This document shows positions 31,501 to 37,678 of a DNA stretch of 37,678 nt, piece after piece. The stretch's first letter is position 1, and every line of letters starts with the position of its first letter. The position numbers and the translations under genes are program-made. The stretch is from positions 1 to 37,678 of the forward strand of contig NZ_JAFIQT010000015.1 of assembly GCF_017355935.1 (NCBI RefSeq), read 5' to 3'. The notes under the pieces were generated by a model that saw nothing but the letters and a program-made list of their open reading frames with translations, did not search any database and was not told the DNA's origin. The DNA comes from Telluribacter humicola. Its GTDB lineage: Bacteria > Bacteroidota > Bacteroidia > Cytophagales > Spirosomataceae.

Positions 31501-32805
31501 TTAAATAAATATACTAAGAATTAACACTCCGATTAGTCCCACGACGGATACGATGGTTTCCATCACAGACCAGGTCAGTAGTGTTTCTTTAATGCTAAGG
31601 TTAAAGTACTCTTTGAATAACCAGAAACCTCCGTCATTCAGGTGAGAGAACATAAGACTACCGGCTCCGATGGAAAGTACTACCAGTTCGGGAGTCGCGG
31701 CCTGTTGTATCAGCATGGGAGCCAGGATACCAACGGTAGTTAGACCGGCTACGGTGGCTGAGCCTACACATACACGGATAATAGCGGCAATACCCCAGGC
31801 CAGTATCAGAGGAGATATGGCTATTCCTTTCAAGCCTTCCGCGATGTACTGGTTCACGCCGCTTTCCGTCATTACCTGCTTGAACACACCGGCACCCGCA
31901 ATGATTAGCAGGATCACTGATACACCTTTGAATGCCTCTTCAAATGACTTAGTCAGCATAGGCATACGCAAGCCCCGGCGAATACCCAGGAAGTAAGCCG
32001 CGAATAGTACTGAGAAAAGCATACCGAAATAAGGCTCGGCAAAAAGAGCTACGATATTATTATCTGGAAATAGCCCCTTTACCCCGGACATACTGGTGAG
32101 AAGGAATACCGGCAGCAGAGCCGTCAGCGCGCTTATGCCCAGACTGGGTAGCTCATGGCTCGGACGTGGAGTCACGTTGAATAGTTCAGGAGCTGGCTGT
32201 GGGTGAAAGCGCTTGAGGGTTTTACCAAAGATAGGTCCTGCAATGGCTATAGCCGGGAGTGATACAATGATGCCGTACAACAACGTCCTTCCCAGATTGG
32301 CGTTGACCTGCGTGGCAATGGCGGAAGGCGAAGGGTGCGGTGGCAGGTATCCGTGCGCTACTGACAGTGCTGCCAGCATAGGTATACCTACATAGAGTAC
32401 CGGTAGATTGGCCGATGTTGCAATCATGAAGATCAGGGGAATCACGATCACAAAGCCGGCATTGTAGAAAAGGGGAATACCTATAATAAAACCAGCCAGC
32501 GCCAGGCCCCACTGTATATTCTTACGACCGAAGATACCAATCAGAGCATCTGTGATGCGCTGGGCGGCGCCGCTATCCGCCACGATCTTACCCAGCATGG
32601 CTCCAAAGCCAACGATAAGTACCAGATCCCCCAGGGTACCTCCGATACCTTTCTGTATGGCTACTCCCAGGGCAGGTACATCCATACCACTCGCGAGACC
32701 GAGTCCGATGGATACCAGTAAAAATGAAATAAAGGTGTCAAGTTTTAACCACGCTATAAATAGGACCAGACAAAGAATGGCCAGAAAAGTAAGTAGTAAG
32801 GGCAT
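31501..32805 (-). CDS. GntP-family permease (DsdX-like by context)
   Basis: The 434-residue protein starts at ATG 32803-32805 and has about 12 transmembrane segments. Family marks are GGTLGDLVLIVGFGAMLGKIVADSGAA, GIPLFYNAGFVIVIPLIF, AHGYLPPHPSPSAIATQV and SHLNDGGFWLFKEYF. GntP members carry gluconate or, in DsdX, D-serine. As the first gene of an operon with RidA, a D-serine/D-threonine-type PLP enzyme and a dipeptidase, D-amino acid uptake is the best guess. It is diverged from the other GntP protein in this window. Confidence 0.9.
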   Translation of the reverse strand: MPLLLTFLAILCLVLFIAWLKLDTFISFLLVSIGLGLASGMDVPALGVAIQKGIGGTLGDLVLIVGFGAMLGKIVADSGAAQRITDALIGIFGRKNIQWGLALAGFIIGIPLFYNAGFVIVIPLIFMIATSANLPVLYVGIPMLAALSVAHGYLPPHPSPSAIATQVNANLGRTLLYGIIVSLPAIAIAGPIFGKTLKRFHPQPAPELFNVTPRPSHELPSLGISALTALLPVFLLTSMSGVKGLFPDNNIVALFAEPYFGMLFSVLFAAYFLGIRRGLRMPMLTKSFEEAFKGVSVILLIIAGAGVFKQVMTESGVNQYIAEGLKGIAISPLILAWGIAAIIRVCVGSATVAGLTTVGILAPMLIQQAATPELVVLSIGAGSLMFSHLNDGGFWLFKEYFNLSIKETLLTWSVMETIVSVVGLIGVLILSIFI

Positions 32806-33264
32806 AGAAATGAGGATTGGATTAGGATGAACATCCTAAATAAGTGAATACATCCCGAAATCTAAACAGTTAGGGTAAAAATGAGGTGGAATCGGACAAC
32901 TTCCGGCAACAAATGGAGACAAGAAGAAATATTGTAAATAATCTGTAGAACCTGGGGTTGACCAGGTGGCAAACATGGGCTTTGATGATGGGTGGATTCT
33001 ATTATTTAGAGATTAGAACATACACTGATACAGCTAGTTACGAAGTTAGTGTCGAGCGCCATATTTTATCATATTATCCCTAGCGACGGGAATATAAACT
33101 TGGATAATTATGTTCTTTAATAGCATAATCGAATAGTTTGGTTAAACCATTAAAAATGACGAAATTTGATTGTTTGTACACTAATAAATTGTACATAATA
33201 GCTAAGCCATTGTAAAAAACTCAGCTCATCAACTTTATAATTTCGTTCTTGTTTCAATTTATTT
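32806..33264. other. Divergent promoter region between D-amino-acid operon and gyrA
   Basis: No gene is supported over 459 bp. Two palindromic TTGTACA direct repeats (33174-33180 and 33189-33195, 15 bp apart) lie about 75 bp before the gyrA start and could be an operator or part of the promoter. The zone from 33050 to 33264 is strongly AT-rich. Confidence 0.4.
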
Positions 33265-35853
33265 ATGGCAGAATCTTCAAGTGAAAACATCATCCCTATT
33301 AATATAGAGGATGAAATGAGGGGAGCCTACATTGACTATTCAATGTCGGTTATTATCTCCCGAGCCCTGCCCGATGTTCGCGACGGACTGAAACCGGTAC
33401 ACCGGCGGGTACTTTTTGGAATGTCTGAATTAGGAGTTAATTACAACAAGTCGTACAAGAAATCAGCGCGTATAGTTGGGGAAGTGCTGGGTAAGTACCA
33501 CCCGCACGGTGACTCGTCTGTGTATGATACCATGGTGCGTATGGCTCAGGACTGGTCTCTGCGCTACCCACTGGTAGATGGTCAGGGTAACTTTGGATCT
33601 GTGGACGGTGATTCACCGGCGGCCATGCGTTATACTGAAGCCCGTCTAAAGCGTATTGCCGACGAACTACTTAATGATATAAATAAAGATACGGTAGACT
33701 TTCAGTCCAACTTCGATGATTCGTTGCAGGAGCCTTCCGTACTTCCTTCCAAGTTCCCTAACCTGCTGGTCAATGGTTCTTCGGGTATTGCCGTGGGTAT
33801 GGCTACCAACATGGCTCCGCATAACCTGACAGAAGTAGTGGATGGTGTCGTTGCTTATATCAATAACAATGATATCACCATTCAGGAGCTGATGGAGTTT
33901 GTCAAAGCGCCGGATTTCCCAACGGGGGGTACTATATACGGATACCAGGGTGTTCGCTCGGCTTTCGAAACGGGACGCGGACGGGTAGTGATTCGTGCCA
34001 ATGCTCACTTCGATGTATCCAAGACGGGCAAGGAGCAGATCATTGTGACGGAGATTCCGTACATGACCAACAAGGCCGCTATGATCGAGCGTATCGCTGG
34101 TCTGATCAACGAAAAGAAACTTGAGGGAATCTCCGACATCCGTGATGAGTCGGATCGTGATGGTATGCGGGTAGTATTTGATCTTAAAAAAGACGCTATA
34201 CCTAATATCGTACTCAACCACCTCTACAAGTACACACCTCTGCAGACATCCTTCGGGGTGAATAACGTAGCGCTGGTAAAGGGGCGTCCGATGATCCTGA
34301 ACCTGAAGGATCTCATCAAGCACTATGTAGACCACCGTTTGGTCGTAGTGACCCGTCGTACTGAGTACGAACTGCGCGAAGCTGAAAAGCGTGCCCATAT
34401 ATTGGAAGGTTTGCTCATTGCACTGGACAACCTGGATGCAGTGATCAACCTGATTCGTAGTGCCCGTGATCCGGAGACTGCAAAGAGCGGACTTATAGAG
34501 CAGTTTGGTTTATCCGAGGTTCAGGCCAAGGCTATTCTGGAACTGCGTCTACAGCGTCTGACTGGTCTGGAGCGTGATAAGATCATTAAAGAGTACGATG
34601 AGATCATGGCCCTCATTACTGATCTACGTGATATCCTGGCGAATGAGACACGCAAGTTTGATATCATCAAGACCGAACTATCCGAAGTAAGAGAGCGCTA
34701 CGGTGACGCTCGCCGGACCAAGATTGAGTACGCGGCCGAAGAGTTCAGTGACGAAGATATGATCGCTGACGAAGAGATGCTTATTACCATCTCGCAGCAG
34801 GGCTATATCAAGCGTACCCCGTTGAGTGAGTACCGGACCCAGACCCGGGGTGGAGTGGGAGCACGCGGAGCCAAGACTAAAGACGAAGACTTTACGGAGC
34901 ACCTCTTCTCGGCTACCATGCTCAACTACCTGCTCATCTTTACAGAGTCGGGTAAGTTGTACTGGCTGAAGGTATACGAAATTCCCGAGGGAAGTAAGAA
35001 TGCCAAAGGCCGGCCCATTCAGAACCTGATCAGTATAGAGTCGGGTGACAGCATTCGTTCGGTGATCAATGTACGTACACTCAGTGATGAAGACTATATT
35101 AATAATAACTACATCATCATGTGTACTGAGCAGGGGACCATCAAGAAGACCTTGCTTGAAGCCTTCTCTCGTCCTCGTCAGAATGGTATCATCGCCATTT
35201 CAATCAATGATGGCGACCGCCTCCTCAATGTAGCACTTACCAACGGCAACAACGATATCGTTATTGCCTCCAGCGCGGGTAGAGCTGTTCGTTTCAACGA
35301 GAAGGGCGTACGTCCGATGGGCCGTACTGCTGCCGGTGTAAGAGGTATCAATCTCGAGTCGGAGGATGGACCTAATAAGGTAGTAGGTATGGTATGTATC
35401 AGCCGTGATGATGCCCAGTTGTTGGTAGTTTCCAGGAATGGTTTCGGAAAACGATCACCCATTGAGGATTACCGTATAACAAATAGGGGTGGTAAAGGAG
35501 TTTATACCCTGAACGCGACTGAGAAGGTAGGAAACCTGGTAGCTATCAAAGAAGTGACCGAGCAGGATGACCTCATGATCATCACTCGTAACGGGATAGC
35601 CATCCGTATGGATGTGACAGATATTCGTCAGGCAGGTCGTAATACCCAGGGCGTAAAGCTGATTCGTCTTAACGGAAACGATGTAATTTCGTCCGTAACC
35701 CGTATCCTCAAAGAGGAAGTAGTGGAAGAAGGTAATGTACCCACCGAAGGGACATCTGAAGATACACGGTTAGAAATAACAGCTTCGGATATCGAAACGC
35801 TGGATGGAAGCGATACCGCAGTGGATGAAGCAACTGATGAAGTGACGGAATAA
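33265..35853 (+). CDS. gyrA: DNA gyrase subunit A
   Basis: The 862-residue protein starts at ATG 33265. The breakage-reunion domain has [13 protein letters not shown], the catalytic Tyr123 in MRYTEAR, and the quinolone region [17 protein letters not shown] with the wild-type-like Ser84 and Asp88. The C-terminal beta-pinwheel includes a GyrA-box-like [10 protein letters not shown], which marks gyrase rather than topoisomerase IV, and later RGGKGVY. The last 50 or so residues are acidic (Glu, Asp, Thr). With GyrB it introduces negative supercoils using ATP. It is probably co-transcribed with the TPR gene 69 bp downstream. Confidence 0.97.
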   Translation: MAESSSENIIPINIEDEMRGAYIDYSMSVIISRALPDVRDGLKPVHRRVLFGMSELGVNYNKSYKKSARIVGEVLGKYHPHGDSSVYDTMVRMAQDWSLRYPLVDGQGNFGSVDGDSPAAMRYTEARLKRIADELLNDINKDTVDFQSNFDDSLQEPSVLPSKFPNLLVNGSSGIAVGMATNMAPHNLTEVVDGVVAYINNNDITIQELMEFVKAPDFPTGGTIYGYQGVRSAFETGRGRVVIRANAHFDVSKTGKEQIIVTEIPYMTNKAAMIERIAGLINEKKLEGISDIRDESDRDGMRVVFDLKKDAIPNIVLNHLYKYTPLQTSFGVNNVALVKGRPMILNLKDLIKHYVDHRLVVVTRRTEYELREAEKRAHILEGLLIALDNLDAVINLIRSARDPETAKSGLIEQFGLSEVQAKAILELRLQRLTGLERDKIIKEYDEIMALITDLRDILANETRKFDIIKTELSEVRERYGDARRTKIEYAAEEFSDEDMIADEEMLITISQQGYIKRTPLSEYRTQTRGGVGARGAKTKDEDFTEHLFSATMLNYLLIFTESGKLYWLKVYEIPEGSKNAKGRPIQNLISIESGDSIRSVINVRTLSDEDYINNNYIIMCTEQGTIKKTLLEAFSRPRQNGIIAISINDGDRLLNVALTNGNNDIVIASSAGRAVRFNEKGVRPMGRTAAGVRGINLESEDGPNKVVGMVCISRDDAQLLVVSRNGFGKRSPIEDYRITNRGGKGVYTLNATEKVGNLVAIKEVTEQDDLMIITRNGIAIRMDVTDIRQAGRNTQGVKLIRLNGNDVISSVTRILKEEVVEEGNVPTEGTSEDTRLEITASDIETLDGSDTAVDEATDEVTE

Positions 35854-35922
35854 CTTTTATAGACAATAAAAAATTTAAAATCACGTAATAGTTACCATTA
35901 ATCACAACCAATCCCAACTTTT

Positions 35923-37380
35923 ATGAAAAGACTATTTTTTGTTTCTGCGTTTAGCCTGTTTTGCATGACTGCCTTTGCGCAGGATGCAATAAACCAGGCT
36001 ATGTTAGATCAGGCTCGCAAAGACAAGGAGAAAAGTGATAAAAGTATTGAAGATCCAAAAGCTAGTGCAAAAGCAGCCACCTGGATGGATCGTGCTAAAA
36101 CGTACGAAAACATTGCACTTCAGTTTACTCAACTTGACTCCAACGCGGCAATAACTGCCTACAATGCTTACAAAAAAGTAATTGAACTGGATGTAACCAA
36201 AAAAGGTGAGCCCGGTCGTAGTGCTAAGGAAGCCCAACAGGTACTTAACGCTGCCGAAGGTACCAACCTGTACAATGCTTTTGTAAAGCAGGGTGCCGAG
36301 AAGTACCAGAACAAAAATATGGCTGATGCGCTAAAGAATTTTGAGCTGGCTCAGGTGCTGAACCCTAAGGATACTCTGGCAGCCCTATACGGTGGTATTG
36401 CTGCTCAGTCGAGCAGCAAGCAGGATGTAGCTATCAAAAACTTTGAAGCTTACGTTGCAAACGGTGGTAAAGATCCCAGCGTATACTATGGTCTGGCTCA
36501 GCTATACCGTGGTGCTAATGACAATGACAAAGCCATCGCTACGCTACAGAAAGGGATTGAGCGCTCACCTGATAATCGTGACCTGAAAGCCGAAGTAGTA
36601 AACATATTGTTGGCTTCCGGTAAGGAAGATCAGGCGATCAACCAGCTGAAAGAACTTGTAGCAAAGGATCCTAACAACGTGCAGAACCTGGTGAACCTGG
36701 CTATCCTGTATGATAACAGCAACATCAAGCTGACTAATCAGATTCGTGAAGCTGAAGAGAAACTAGGAGCAGCGACCAGCAAGGGCGCCGGACTACAGAA
36801 GCAACTTGAAGACGAAAAAGGTAAAGTAGAAGTATTCGATGGTGAGATCAAGAAATTGAATGCCCGTATCAAGGCTCAACCTAAGAATGCAGATCTGAAG
36901 CGTCAGCTGGATCAGGCAACTCAGTTACGTAACGAAGCAAAACAAAATGTTACTAAGCTAGAGGCTGATGTAAAAGCTGCTGCCGAAGCATCTGCTAATA
37001 CCGACAAGTCTAAACTTGAAACCGAAGTGAATGATATGAAGACGAAGCAGAAGTCAGTAAAAGAGCTGGCTACTTCTACGTATCAGAAAGCTCTACAGGT
37101 AGATCCGTCTAACTACGATGCACTTTATAACCTTGGTGTTTTCTACTTTAACGAAGCAGTTGAGCTGAAGAAAGAAGTAGATAACATGAACATGCAGGAG
37201 TATCAGCAGAAAGGTAAAGAAGTAGAAGGCCGTGTTTGCGGACGCTTCAAGAAAGCTAAGCCTTATTTTGAGAAAGCAGTTCAGGCGAAAGCTGACGGCG
37301 AAGCTAAGGATACTCTGGAAACGCTAAATAACATTCTTGCTCAGTTTGAAGGTAAGAACGTACAGTGTGTAACTGAGTAA
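35923..37380 (+). CDS. Exported TPR and coiled-coil protein
   Basis: The 485-residue protein starts at ATG 35923, with a signal peptide MKRLFFVSAFSLFCMTAFAQ (cleavage after Gln20). Tetratricopeptide-like repeats run from about residue 45 to 265 (ADALKNFELAQVLNPKDTLAALYGG, AIATLQKGIERSPDNRD). A heptad-type coiled coil follows at about 270-385 (EKLGAATSKGAGLQKQLEDE, KLEADVKAAAEAS), and a last TPR pair occupies 390-470. It is probably a periplasmic scaffold. Position after gyrA suggests shared transcription; its own function is unknown. Confidence 0.85.
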   Translation: MKRLFFVSAFSLFCMTAFAQDAINQAMLDQARKDKEKSDKSIEDPKASAKAATWMDRAKTYENIALQFTQLDSNAAITAYNAYKKVIELDVTKKGEPGRSAKEAQQVLNAAEGTNLYNAFVKQGAEKYQNKNMADALKNFELAQVLNPKDTLAALYGGIAAQSSSKQDVAIKNFEAYVANGGKDPSVYYGLAQLYRGANDNDKAIATLQKGIERSPDNRDLKAEVVNILLASGKEDQAINQLKELVAKDPNNVQNLVNLAILYDNSNIKLTNQIREAEEKLGAATSKGAGLQKQLEDEKGKVEVFDGEIKKLNARIKAQPKNADLKRQLDQATQLRNEAKQNVTKLEADVKAAAEASANTDKSKLETEVNDMKTKQKSVKELATSTYQKALQVDPSNYDALYNLGVFYFNEAVELKKEVDNMNMQEYQQKGKEVEGRVCGRFKKAKPYFEKAVQAKADGEAKDTLETLNNILAQFEGKNVQCVTE

Positions 37381-37403
37381 CAGAGTACTACTAGTTAATC
37401 ATT

Positions 37404-37438
37404 AAGGGCACCTACTAATGTAGGTGCCTTTTTTTGTG
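37404..37438 (+). terminator. Rho-independent terminator after the TPR gene
   Basis: A 12-bp stem with one G-T pair (37404-37415 with 37420-37431) has loop TAAT and is followed by a run of T ending near 37435. Confidence 0.9.
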
Positions 37439-37594
37439 CTTTACTTTAAAAGTGAAATCTATCTTCTGGGTGAATCTGAAATAGTAAGGAAAGTAAAGGT
37501 GGATCTTAACTTACTGACTTGCCTAAACGCTTAGAGATAAATATAGTTGTTTATGAAGGACAGCAATAGTGAAACAATTGCCTAAACAATATAA

Positions 37595-37678
37595 TGCTCC
37601 CCAAAAACTGGACAGTAGTTTAAAGTTTAAAATCATTAACTTAGATCTACAAGATGTCCAATTATGGCCAAATCGACC
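37595..37678 (+). mobile_element. Left terminus and orfA start of an IS3-family-like element
   Basis: TGCTCCCCAAAAACTGGACAG (37595-37615) resembles IS3/IS150-type terminal inverted repeats, which start with TG and contain a G-G-A-C core. A short ORF then opens at ATG 37654 (MSNYGQID) or ATG 37664 (MAKST); the second start resembles transposase orfA proteins of this family. The element runs off the right edge, so only the terminus is assigned. Confidence 0.5.

Overview
The window looks like a chromosomal contig from a Cytophagales-type Bacteroidota (Spirosoma/Runella/Dyadobacter-like, inferred from protein style). It carries a GyrA with an acidic tail, a Bacteroidota-type tyrosine integrase, Tat-exported Gfo/Idh/MocA oxidoreductases, a PVC-type haem-binding dehydrogenase and GntP permeases. 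No rRNA or CRISPR array was seen. The window begins inside an IS21-like terminus and stops inside an IS3-like terminus.

Bases 1-4000 are an AT-rich integrated element or its remains. From the left these are the IS end cutting a small ORF, a G-tract-rich non-coding stretch, small secreted and membrane proteins (two broken at poly-T runs), and an integrase that starts next to the 5' end of a tRNA-Thr(TGT) gene. The 5' acceptor strand of that tRNA no longer pairs perfectly.

Bases 4000-8850 hold a leftward operon: a DUF2235 hydrolase, a secreted unknown, a four-helix membrane protein and an exported TPR-caspase protease. An eroded HNH nuclease gene follows. This operon is the best candidate for an undescribed system.

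Bases 9200-13450 hold a DEDDh exonuclease, a kptA gene with an in-frame amber codon, a histidine-kinase stub before an intact receiver protein, and a GH5-like glycosidase with an in-frame amber codon. Together with the HNH gene, three genes in about 8 kb carry a single nonsense codon in an otherwise open frame.

Bases 13660-24660 are a sugar-oxidation region. A four-gene operon encodes a Tat-exported Gfo/Idh/MocA oxidoreductase, a lipoprotein dehydrogenase with cytochrome c, a TIM-barrel epimerase-like protein and an SDR. DinB and a stand-alone mreB follow, then a GntP permease divergent from a second Gfo/Idh/MocA copy that is about 87% identical to the first.

Bases 24700-28800 hold a lipid kinase, surE, a small acidic protein and a FAD/Rieske oxidoreductase. 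Bases 28790-32810 form a tight leftward operon (GntP permease, RidA, D-threonine/D-serine-type PLP enzyme, M19 dipeptidase) that fits uptake and breakdown of D-amino acids and dipeptides. The window closes with gyrA and an exported TPR/coiled-coil protein. Several strong, often bidirectional hairpin terminators separate these units.
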